This document shows, one piece after another, positions 1 to 6,057 of a stretch of DNA of 6,548 nucleotides; position 1 is the stretch's first letter; each line of letters starts with the position of its first letter. The stretch is taken from positions 1 through 6,548 of the forward strand of contig JBKPDV010000265.1 in NCBI GenBank assembly GCA_046728075.1. The letters run 5' to 3'. The translations under genes were made by a program, and so were the position numbers. This stretch comes from JBKPDV01 sp046728075 (GTDB lineage: Bacteria; Acidobacteriota; Thermoanaerobaculia; UBA5066; Gp7-AA6). The notes under the pieces are model-generated. The model did not search any database. It was given only the letters and a program-made list of their open reading frames with translations, and was not told the DNA's origin.

Positions 1-1953
1 CTCTTTCTCGACGTCGGGCAGAACGATCACGTCGAACTTCTCGCGGAGCTTCCCGGACTGAATCGTCTTGTTGTCGAGCGTCTTGGGATCGAAGCCGTAT
101 TGCTCGAGGAGCCACCGCGTCCAGCCTTCATCCATCGACGCCGCCCAGGGTTTGTAGAGACCCACGCGCGGCGCGGAAAGCTTTTCTGCGGAAGAGGGAA
201 CGGCCGAGACCCCGGCGACTGCGAGGCCCGGTGAAAACTTTCCGGACGCGGAGCTCGCGGCTGCGGCGTCGAGAAACACGGTCCCCGCCGGCCACTCGCG
301 CCCTTCGGCCTTCGCCGCCGTCCGCAGAATCGAGACGCTCCCGTTGCCTCGCAGCGCGGCATTGATCGCCTTGGCGCCCTCGGGGCTGCCGGGGAGAATC
401 GCCGCGGCGCTCCTGGGGGCTTCGACCGCGGGCTCTCCGAAGGGGCGCAGCCCGGCGGGCAGCGTCGCTTTTTCGACCGTGACTCCCATCATCAGCGGCA
501 GCGTCCACGCGGCGACGTCGTAGGGGCGCACGATCTCCCTGCCGGCGACGAGCTTGACTTCGGGATATCGCTGCGTCGTAAACATTTCCGACACGAACTT
601 TCCGTACGGCTGCGCCAGGGGGATGTAGATGTCGCCGTTTCCGGCTTCCTGGACCTGAACGCCGTGGTCGGCCATCAGACGAGCCAGCCGGATCGCGGTC
701 GCGCGGTCGCGCTGGGCGGCGGCATTCATCGGAATGCGGTAGGCCTCATTTGTCTTGGCTGCAGCGATCGCTGCTCGAGAGCGCGCCGCCATGTCGCGCA
801 GGAAATCCTCCCGCCGCTCCGAACAGGTTTCCAGGATCGCATCCGAGGCGAGACGCTCATAGTCCATACTGTCGCGCAGCCGCCACACCCCGCCGGGCCA
901 GGGGTTGGGAAAGTTCGTCTGGGCGCCGTACTCGACCAAACCCTTGCGTCCGCCCGAGAGCTCTCCGGGAGCAATCGTGATCGGAGTGGCCAGGCGCGCG
1001 GACGCGACCTCGGTCAACAGTCCCGAGATGTTCTTCCACCACGCCGTGTTCTTGGTTCCTCCCGGCCAGTAGGCGTCGTAGGAGAAACCGTAGATGACTC
1101 CGGTCTTGCCGGCCTGCTCCAGGCGCAGAGCCATGTTGGACCCGATCAGATTCACCTCGCGCCAGACGAGCGGATGGACCTCCGTCGAGACCGGATCGGC
1201 GTACGGGGGCACGAAGATGCGCGGGCCCGTGGATCCCATCTGGTGCTCATCGAGCCAGACCTGCGGGAACCACTCCTTGTAGACCGCGCGGCTCATCGCC
1301 TGCGATTCCTTCTGCGTCAGCATGAACCAGTCGCGGTTGTCGTCGTGGCCGGTGTAGTGGTGATAGAGCCAGGGCATGCGGCTCCCCTCGAACTTCGTGC
1401 CTAGGTTCTTGCGGTACCACTCGGTCTCCATCGTCTGGCCGTCGGGATTCAGGGAGGGGACCAGGAGCAGCACGACGTCGTCCAGGCGCTTCTTGGTGGC
1501 GGCGTCGGTCGCAGTGGCAAGCCCATAGGCCCACTCCATCGCCATCTGGGAGGCGCCGATCTCCGTCGAGTGGATGTTGCAGGTCACGAGCAGAACGAGC
1601 TTGCCCTCGTGCGCCAGGGCCGCGACTTCCTTCTCCGACAGGCCACGGGGGTCCGCGAGCTTCTTCGCCGTCTCGCGGATGCGCTTCTGGTTTCGGATGT
1701 TGTCTTCCGAGGAGATGATCGCCATGAACATGTCTTCGCCGAGCGTCGTTTTGCCGAGGACCTCCACGTCCACACGCGGCGAGGCCGCCTTGAGCGCCTG
1801 AAAGTACGAAACGATCTGCTTGTAGTCCGCGAGCTTCTTGTCGGCACCGATCTCCATGTTGAGAAACTGTGAAGGGGACGGGACCGGGCCGGCTGCGAGG
1901 ACGGGGCAGGCAAGGAGCGCGGCTAGCGCCGCGGCACGCGCAGCATTTTTCAT
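1..1953 (-). CDS. Secreted M14-family zinc carboxypeptidase-like protein with C-terminal amidotransferase-like domain (3' end beyond window)
   Basis: Reading leftward from ATG at 1953-1951, the frame stays open for 651 codons to the edge, so the C-terminus is missing. An AAAGGA ribosome site (1966-1961) lies 7 nt before the ATG. Residues 1-21 form an export signal (K2, R6, Ala/Leu core, possible cleavage after VLA at 20); LLAC at 13-16 could be a weak lipobox. The M14 catalytic domain spans about 35-400. Visible elements are the HSTE zinc motif (H128, E131), NPDG at 169-172, DDNRDW with the Asn-Arg pair N206/R207, a likely third zinc ligand H237 in DEHQMG, and the likely catalytic E315 in LLTE. 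From about 595 the motif GLYKPWAASMDEGWTRW resembles the class-I glutamine-amidotransferase-like domain found C-terminal in a large M14 subfamily. The inferred role is extracytoplasmic peptide hydrolysis; the substrate is unknown. The family call is firm from motif order, but which end-group it removes cannot be read from the sequence. Confidence 0.9.
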   Translation of the reverse strand, partial: MKNAARAAALAALLACPVLAAGPVPSPSQFLNMEIGADKKLADYKQIVSYFQALKAASPRVDVEVLGKTTLGEDMFMAIISSEDNIRNQKRIRETAKKLADPRGLSEKEVAALAHEGKLVLLVTCNIHSTEIGASQMAMEWAYGLATATDAATKKRLDDVVLLLVPSLNPDGQTMETEWYRKNLGTKFEGSRMPWLYHHYTGHDDNRDWFMLTQKESQAMSRAVYKEWFPQVWLDEHQMGSTGPRIFVPPYADPVSTEVHPLVWREVNLIGSNMALRLEQAGKTGVIYGFSYDAYWPGGTKNTAWWKNISGLLTEVASARLATPITIAPGELSGGRKGLVEYGAQTNFPNPWPGGVWRLRDSMDYERLASDAILETCSERREDFLRDMAARSRAAIAAAKTNEAYRIPMNAAAQRDRATAIRLARLMADHGVQVQEAGNGDIYIPLAQPYGKFVSEMFTTQRYPEVKLVAGREIVRPYDVAAWTLPLMMGVTVEKATLPAGLRPFGEPAVEAPRSAAAILPGSPEGAKAINAALRGNGSVSILRTAAKAEGREWPAGTVFLDAAAASSASGKFSPGLAVAGVSAVPSSAEKLSAPRVGLYKPWAASMDEGWTRWLLEQYGFDPKTLDNKTIQSGKLREKFDVIVLPDVEKE

Positions 1954-2115
1954 TTGGAGTTCCTTTCGGGCGAGAGTCTATTTCAGGGCCTCGACATCGA
2001 GACGGGGTGACGGGGTGACGGGGAGACGGGGAGACGGGGGGAAAGGCGGAGCATCACCCCGTCCCCCAGTCCCCCCGTCCCCCAGTCCATACCATGGCCG
2101 ATAATCGCCATCTAC
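1954..2115. other. Head-to-head intergenic region between peptidase and hotdog genes
   Basis: This 162-bp gap separates two divergently transcribed genes and must hold both promoters. Most of it is taken up by the GACGGGGN inverted repeat described separately. On the peptidase side only about 47 bp lie between the repeat and the start codon. On the other side about 28 bp remain. I found no convincing -35/-10 pair on either strand. A short CTCGA/TCGAG inverted repeat at 1990-2001 abuts the array. Confidence 0.6.
2001..2087. repeat. Inverted array of 8-bp GACGGGGN units (hairpin, G-quadruplex potential)
   Basis: The left arm holds five consecutive 8-bp units starting at 2001, 2009, 2017, 2025 and 2033, each GACGGGG followed by T, T, A, A or G. 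The right arm (2054-2087) carries the same kind of unit on the opposite strand, read there as alternating GACTGGGG and GACGGGGG. Pairing 2001-2032 with 2056-2087 gives about 26 complementary positions of 32, with a loop of about 19 nt. The plus strand has five runs of at least four G (2004-2007, 2012-2015, 2020-2023, 2028-2031, 2036-2041) separated by 4 nt, a textbook G-quadruplex pattern. The minus strand of the right arm also has four G runs. Confidence 0.9.
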
Positions 2116-2595
2116 ATGCCGCGCCTCGGCCTCATCCGCCAGACTCTTGCCCTAAGAGCCTGGGCTTTCCGGAAGATCCGGCTGATCTCCTACGTGCGGC
2201 CAACGGTCGTGGAGCTGACGGATGAGCGCTGCGAGATCCGAATCCCGCTGTCCTGGCGGACCCGCAATCATCTGCGATCGATGTACTTCGGCGCGCTCTG
2301 CACGGGCGCCGATGCGGCGGCGGCGGTGATCGGGCTGCGGGCGGTCGAAAAGCAGCGCGAAAAATTCTCCATCCTCTTCAAGGACGTGCGCGGGGAGTTC
2401 TTCAAGCGCGCCGAGGGGGACACGCACTTCGTCTGCGAGCAAGGGCGCGAGATTCTGGCCCTGCTCGATCGGGCGCGCACGTCGGGCGAGCGCGAGAGTC
2501 TTCCGGTCCACATCGTCGCGACCGTGCCAGAGCTTCTCGGCGCCGAGCCCGTCGCGCGTTTCACGCTGACGCTCTCCGTAAAGCGACGGCCGTAA
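2116..2595 (+). CDS. DUF4442 / PaaI-like hotdog-fold thioesterase family protein
   Basis: This complete 159-residue protein matches the length and pattern of the DUF4442 hotdog family, which is related to PaaI and YiiD C-terminal acyl-CoA thioesterase domains. Visible features are an N-terminal amphipathic stretch (1-25), the strand pattern VVELTDERCEIRIPL (31-45), the characteristic RTRNHLRSMYFGALCTGAD (48-66) that leads into the central hotdog helix, and a closing strand ARFTLTLSVKRR (147-158). The N-H-x3-M-Y-F-G segment is the best family marker. No signal peptide or membrane segment is seen, so a cytoplasmic location is inferred. The ATG at 2116 gives the family's usual N-terminus, but no clear Shine-Dalgarno precedes it. 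The gene stands alone: it diverges from the peptidase and converges on the BON gene 50 bp downstream. Its substrate is unknown, and thioesterase activity is inferred from fold only. Confidence 0.8.
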   Translation: MPRLGLIRQTLALRAWAFRKIRLISYVRPTVVELTDERCEIRIPLSWRTRNHLRSMYFGALCTGADAAAAVIGLRAVEKQREKFSILFKDVRGEFFKRAEGDTHFVCEQGREILALLDRARTSGERESLPVHIVATVPELLGAEPVARFTLTLSVKRRP

Positions 2596-2645
2596 AGAGT
2601 CCGTCGGAACCGGAGCGCTGGACGATCGGCTCAGGGGCTCGAAGG

Positions 2646-3248
2646 CTAGGGCCGCCGGCGTGTGCTCGCGGAGCCGCTCTCGAGAGGGCTGATCGTCTCG
2701 GTTCCCCCTTTAGTCGGCGCGATTCGAAGTCGGTTGTGGACGTCTTTGACGCCCGGACAGCCCTCCGCAATCTCGTCGGCCAGTCGTTTGGTCCACCGAT
2801 CTTCGACCGTGCCCTCGAGAGTGACCTCCCCCTTCGCGACGGTGACCGTTATCTCGGAAGCGTCGATCCACGGGTCGGCCCAGAGTCGCTCGGACACGTC
2901 CTCCCGGATGCGCTCGTCCGATCGCATATACCCTTTCGGTCCGCGCCCAGCGTAGCTTCCCGAGGGAAGTTCGCCGGAGACCGCTGGACCTGCTGCGAGT
3001 CGATCGGGCCGGTAGAGCTCGCCATGCCCTCCCAGCCAGCCTCCACCCCAACCATAGCCCTGAGGTCCGCCGCCGAAGTTTTGAAGACCCCAGCCCACAC
3101 CCCATCGTCCGAAGCCGTGGCGATAGCCCCTGCCCCAGCGCGCGTCATAGAGAGGGTCTCCATAGTGTACTGGCGGCTGCTCTCGCTCCTCGCGCTCGCG
3201 CCAATCGTTTTCCCGGCGCGAGCGCTCTCGATCGCGTTGATAGTCCAT
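2646..3248 (-). CDS. BON-domain protein with Arg/Glu-rich and Gly/aromatic-rich N-terminus
   Basis: This is a 200-residue protein with three visible parts. Residues 1-24 are almost entirely charged (Arg, Glu, Asp). Residues 36-76 are rich in Gly, Trp, Tyr and Phe and look disordered. A single BON domain follows at about 109-177, introduced by GRGPKGYMRSDERIREDV (101-118), containing ITVTVAKGEVTLEGTV (133-148) and ending VKDVHNRLRI (167-176). BON domains occur in OsmY-type and related stress or envelope proteins and are thought to bind lipid or other surfaces. The GRGPKGY-RSDERI lead-in recurs, as I recall, in a class of small soluble BON proteins. No signal peptide is present, so it differs from exported OsmY. 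The start is well fixed: AGGAGG at 3262-3257 lies 8 nt before the ATG. Residues 178-200 form a low-complexity tail ending in three Arg and a Pro. The precise role is unknown. Confidence 0.82.
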   Translation of the reverse strand: MDYQRDRERSRRENDWREREEREQPPVHYGDPLYDARWGRGYRHGFGRWGVGWGLQNFGGGPQGYGWGGGWLGGHGELYRPDRLAAGPAVSGELPSGSYAGRGPKGYMRSDERIREDVSERLWADPWIDASEITVTVAKGEVTLEGTVEDRWTKRLADEIAEGCPGVKDVHNRLRIAPTKGGTETISPLESGSASTRRRP

Positions 3249-3256
3249 AGACAGTT

Positions 3257-3262
3257 CCTCCT
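3257..3262 (-). promoter_or_regulatory. Strong Shine-Dalgarno of the BON-domain gene
   Basis: On the minus strand this reads AGGAGG, a full match to the consensus, with 8 nt before the ATG at 3248. It is by far the best ribosome site in the window and suggests high translation of the BON protein. It also decides the start codon. Confidence 0.8.
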
Positions 3263-3431
3263 AAGAGGAAAGCTGCAACCGGTGTGCCGAAATGAAGTGC
3301 GAAGAGGAAGTTCTATGTTCGACGTGGAGTGAATCGACCGATAACTCAGAATTCAGAACATCGAACGCAGGACTCCGTTTTTGGAGCGTTCTCACGAACT
3401 GCGCCAGCTCTGTCTTCCAGACCATCTTTTG

Positions 3432-3461
3432 TTAGGTTTAGGGACCCGAACTTTTCATAAT
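3432..3461 (+). promoter_or_regulatory. Candidate sigma-70-type promoter of proC
   Basis: CATAAT at 3456-3461 matches five of six bases of the -10 consensus. A poor -35 candidate, TTAGGT, lies at 3432-3437 with an 18-nt spacer. Transcription would start near 3468, giving a leader of about 50-80 nt before proC. The -35 is weak, so this is only the best guess by eye. Confidence 0.3.
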
Positions 3462-3547
3462 CTCGGTGGAATGAAAGTCTCTCGCTCGAGGTCTCCTCTG
3501 TCGAAGGGGAATCGATGGGAACCGACGGGCGCGGCAGAAAGGCTGAA

Positions 3548-4414
3548 ATGGTCGCCAAAAGAATTGCCGTTATCGGAGCGGGGAACATGGGGACCGCGCT
3601 TCTGCGGGGCATCCTCGCCTCGGGGTGGGGAACGAAGAAGAATCTGATTGCGTCACATCCCAAACGTCCCAAGGGCGCGGCGCTGGCGTTCGACCTGGGC
3701 ATCACCGTCACCGACAGCAACGACGAGGCAGCGCGGCAGGCGCAAATCGTCATTCTCGCCGTGAAGCCTCAAATCTTAGAGTCCGTGCTCGAGGAGATTC
3801 GGCCGGCTCGGCGCCCGGGCACGCTCTTCATTTCGATCGCCGCCGGCTTTCCGACGTCCCGCATCGAGGCGGCTCTCGGGGGTTCGGCTCCGGTTGTCCG
3901 AGCCATGCCAAACGTGGCCGCGGTCGTGCGGGCGAGCGCAACCGTCCTCTGCTCGGGTCGAAACGCGACAGCCGAGCATCTCGCCGACGCTCGACGCATC
4001 TTCGAATCGATCGGCCTCGTTGTGGAGCTGCCCGAGTACCAGCTGGACGCCGTGACTGGCTTGAGCGGTTCGGGTCCTATGTATGTCTTCCAGATCATCG
4101 AGGGGTTGTCCGACGCGGGAGTGCGCGTCGGGCTTTCTCGCGAGGTCTCGACGGCGCTGACGATCCAAACGGTGCTCGGGGCGGCCAGGATGGCCGAGGA
4201 ACTGAAGATCCATCCCGCCGTTCTCAAAGACTCCGTCACTTCGCCGGGAGGAACGGCGATCACCGCGCTGCACAGCCTGGAAAGAAACCGGTTGCGGGCG
4301 ATCTTGATGGACGCGGTCGAAGTCGCGACCGCCCGCTCACGAGAGCTGGGACAGGCGTCCGGAGCAACTTCCGTTGTCAAGGTGGCCAGGAAAAAATCCG
4401 ACAGGAGACGCTGA
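3548..4414 (+). CDS. proC: Pyrroline-5-carboxylate reductase
   Basis: ProC reduces 1-pyrroline-5-carboxylate to L-proline with NAD(P)H, the last step of proline synthesis in the cytoplasm. With this start the protein has 288 residues, near the usual 265-280. The Rossmann motif IAVIGAGNMG is at 6-15, followed by VILAVKP (68-74), VVRAMPN (116-122) and TGLSGSGPMYVF (170-181). The C-terminal family signature runs from HPAVLKDSV (222-230) through SPGGTAITALHSLE (232-245). ATG 3548 is preferred because the protein then begins just before the Rossmann strand, as in the family, with AAAGG 5 nt upstream. ATG 3515 also has a purine-rich site and would add 11 residues (299 in total). One oddity is MPNVAA where most homologues have MPNTP. 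A basic tail follows the last helix. The gene is alone on its strand and converges with the ThyX-like gene 38 bp downstream. Confidence 0.95.
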   Translation: MVAKRIAVIGAGNMGTALLRGILASGWGTKKNLIASHPKRPKGAALAFDLGITVTDSNDEAARQAQIVILAVKPQILESVLEEIRPARRPGTLFISIAAGFPTSRIEAALGGSAPVVRAMPNVAAVVRASATVLCSGRNATAEHLADARRIFESIGLVVELPEYQLDAVTGLSGSGPMYVFQIIEGLSDAGVRVGLSREVSTALTIQTVLGAARMAEELKIHPAVLKDSVTSPGGTAITALHSLERNRLRAILMDAVEVATARSRELGQASGATSVVKVARKKSDRRR

Positions 4415-4446
4415 AGACTTCTTGAGCCGACAGCCTGGACAGCGCG

Positions 4447-4467
4447 GTGCGGTCAGAGCGTCCGCAC
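4447..4467. terminator. Possible hairpin between convergent proC and thyX-like genes
   Basis: GTGCGG (4447-4452) can pair with CCGCAC (4462-4467) around a 9-nt loop that includes the ThyX-like stop codon. It lies in the short convergent junction, where a bidirectional terminator would be expected. No T-run follows on either strand, so it may be only a coincidental stem. Confidence 0.22.
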
Positions 4468-6057
4468 GAACTCCGGGACGTCCTTCTTCCAAACGACGAC
4501 GCCGCAGAACCGGTCCCCTTCCGGGCAGACCGGGCGAACGACCGCGTGTTTTCGCAGGGTGCAGGGAGGCAGCAGCCACGGTCCGATTCGAGGGTTGACC
4601 TCGCGGATCTGCAGCGCCTCCTCCAGCGAGGCGCGCCAGATCTCTTCCTGCGCGTTGTAACAGAGGCGCATGGCGAACTTGTGATGAAGATTCAGAAGGT
4701 CCGCCGACTCGGTGAAGCGGATCGCAACTGCGTTAGGGAGAAGGTACGCGGCGTACTCGTCGGCAACGCCGCGGCCGCGCAGAGTGTTGATCGCTTCCCA
4801 GGTCTCTTCCATCGTCCGGCGGTAGAGATCGGCCGCCTCCGGCAGATCGTCGACGAGCATCGGCGTGACGTAGTCCGGCTCTCGAGAGAGATAGGCGGGC
4901 AGCGCCGGCCGGGACCCCGGCGTCATGCGGTGGCGCTGGTCCTGGCTATCGGCGGTGTGAGAGAGCTTCTTGCGAAACGTGTAGGACGGATGGAAGAGCG
5001 CGCGTGAGAGCTTGCCGTGAGTCGTCAGAGTGAGGGTCTCTCCGAGAAGCCGATTCTTGGCCGGATCGAGCGCGAGCCCGATCGCGTCCGCGTCGGAGAG
5101 AGCCGATCGCGGGAGTCCCAGGATTTCGCGCACGGCGGAGGCGAGGAGCTCTTCGTTGCCAGCCTTCCAGTCCACCAGCCGCGAGGTTCGGCCGGCGAGC
5201 TCTCGATCGAACTCCTCTCGAAATTCGCGGTTGTCCGATCGAGGTCGGGTCCCCGCCAGACCCTGAAACACCCCGAACTCGGGGGTCTCCTCGAGCGGAA
5301 TCGGATCCTGCAGCACGGCCGAATAGAGAGGATCGTGGTGCAGGACCTCCTCGACCATGCGGCCGACGACCTCGCGCTGTTCGGTCGGCGCATCGAACGA
5401 CTCGCAAAGACGCCAGTAGCGGAAGAGCGTGACGCCCGAAACGGTATGGTAGAGGTACGCGAACGTCGCCACCGGGAGCACGTAGCGCGCGATCTCTTGT
5501 GCCCTCTTCTGGACCGCCGAGCCGAATTTCTTGGGCCCCTCTCCGCGCAGGCGGCCAGGAAAAAGATGGAAGTAGCGATCCGCGGCGAGCGGGGTGAGCA
5601 GCTCGGTCAACCGCACATAGGCAGCCTGCTGGCGCCGGGCCGCCCCCTCGTACAGCTCCCGCTCGGCAGGGAGCATGGGAGGGACGGCGTAGTTACCGGG
5701 CTTGACCTCGACGTAACGCTGGGAGACCTGCTCGGAGTTGTAGAAGGGATGCGAGTGCAGGAACGTCCAGAGAAACTGGCGCGAGACGTTCTCGAGAGAG
5801 AACTGGAAATGCGCATGCTGAAACGTCGTGTGGTGGCCGGCCTCGTAGATCGACCGCGCCAGCGCGTCGCGCCGTTCGGGTCGCGCCGAGGCCTGGTCCT
5901 CGGTGACGATCCCCTTGGACGAGTAGCAGGTCCTCGCGGTTGCCACCACGTTCTCGAACGGACGTTCGAAGGCGTGCACCAGGCGGACGCGGGGGGGTGG
6001 CGAATGGAAAGAGAGCGCCTTTTCAGGATGCGGAAGGCTGGACATTGATCTACCCAT
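4453..6057 (-). CDS. thyX: Tandem-domain ThyX-family (flavin-dependent thymidylate synthase) protein
   Basis: This is a 534-residue protein, about twice the usual ThyX length of roughly 220-260. ThyX makes dTMP from dUMP using FAD, NADPH and methylenetetrahydrofolate. Half one (about 22-236) has ARTCYSS (41-47), a GHHTTFQHAHFQFSL stretch (74-88) like the ThyX lead-in, and SQRY at 112-115. The usual RHRxxS before SQRY is replaced by S-H-P-F-Y-N (102-107). It continues with ARYVLP (190-195) and WRLC (215-218). Half two (about 300-485) has RHR at 375-377 but then MTPGSRP in place of the SxNExSxRY part. It also has YLLPNAVAIRFTES (438-451) and MRLCYNAQEEI (463-473), which matches the C-terminal ThyX LR...AQ.EIR pattern. 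A short tail has C499, H504, C511 and C518. ATG 6057 is the longest start; ATG 6045 is equally possible, and neither has a good ribosome site. Family membership is clear, but catalytic activity is not proven. Confidence 0.83.
   Translation of the reverse strand: MGRSMSSLPHPEKALSFHSPPPRVRLVHAFERPFENVVATARTCYSSKGIVTEDQASARPERRDALARSIYEAGHHTTFQHAHFQFSLENVSRQFLWTFLHSHPFYNSEQVSQRYVEVKPGNYAVPPMLPAERELYEGAARRQQAAYVRLTELLTPLAADRYFHLFPGRLRGEGPKKFGSAVQKRAQEIARYVLPVATFAYLYHTVSGVTLFRYWRLCESFDAPTEQREVVGRMVEEVLHHDPLYSAVLQDPIPLEETPEFGVFQGLAGTRPRSDNREFREEFDRELAGRTSRLVDWKAGNEELLASAVREILGLPRSALSDADAIGLALDPAKNRLLGETLTLTTHGKLSRALFHPSYTFRKKLSHTADSQDQRHRMTPGSRPALPAYLSREPDYVTPMLVDDLPEAADLYRRTMEETWEAINTLRGRGVADEYAAYLLPNAVAIRFTESADLLNLHHKFAMRLCYNAQEEIWRASLEEALQIREVNPRIGPWLLPPCTLRKHAVVRPVCPEGDRFCGVVVWKKDVPEFVRTL

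Larger units (their letters stand above)
3249..3547. other. Divergent spacer between BON gene and proC
   Basis: This stretch of about 300 bp lies between two outward-pointing genes, and I see no convincing coding signal in it. It has lower GC than its surroundings, as expected of a promoter region. It holds the BON ribosome site, a candidate proC promoter and a weak imperfect hairpin at 3363-3391 (GAACGC paired with GCGTTC, inner TCC/GGA around a GTTTTT loop). If proC begins at ATG 3515 instead of 3548, the last 33 bases are coding. Confidence 0.5.

Noticed and set aside
664..1404. A 246-codon plus-strand open frame opposite the M14 peptidase
   Set aside because: It overlaps the zinc-peptidase coding region, which carries all catalytic motifs on the minus strand. 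The plus translation shows no domain.
2001..2087. CRISPR array
   Set aside because: Units are 8 bp and directly abutting with no spacers, and the second half is inverted. This is a short tandem repeat hairpin.
2672..2690. AGCC...CTCTCGAGAG...GGCT stem inside the BON gene's 3' end as a terminator
   Set aside because: It is within coding sequence, has a bulge, and is not followed by a T-run on either strand.
2736..3332. A 198-codon plus-strand open frame covering the BON gene
   Set aside because: The minus strand encodes a clear BON domain with a consensus ribosome site. The plus reading has no recognisable domain or ribosome site.
3363..3391. Imperfect hairpin with a GTTTTT loop as an attenuator or terminator
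   Set aside because: The stem is broken (6 bp plus 3 bp), T residues are in the loop instead of after it, and it probably lies outside both transcripts' leaders.
3769..4380. A 203-codon minus-strand open frame inside proC
   Set aside because: It is antisense to the conserved ProC core, low in recognisable motifs and rich in Ser/Arg/Thr, so it is a shadow.
5017..6048. A 343-codon open frame on the plus strand opposite the ThyX-like gene
   Set aside because: It is fully antisense to a protein with recognisable ThyX motifs. Its own translation is Arg/Gly/Glu-rich with no family pattern, as expected of an antisense shadow in GC-rich DNA.
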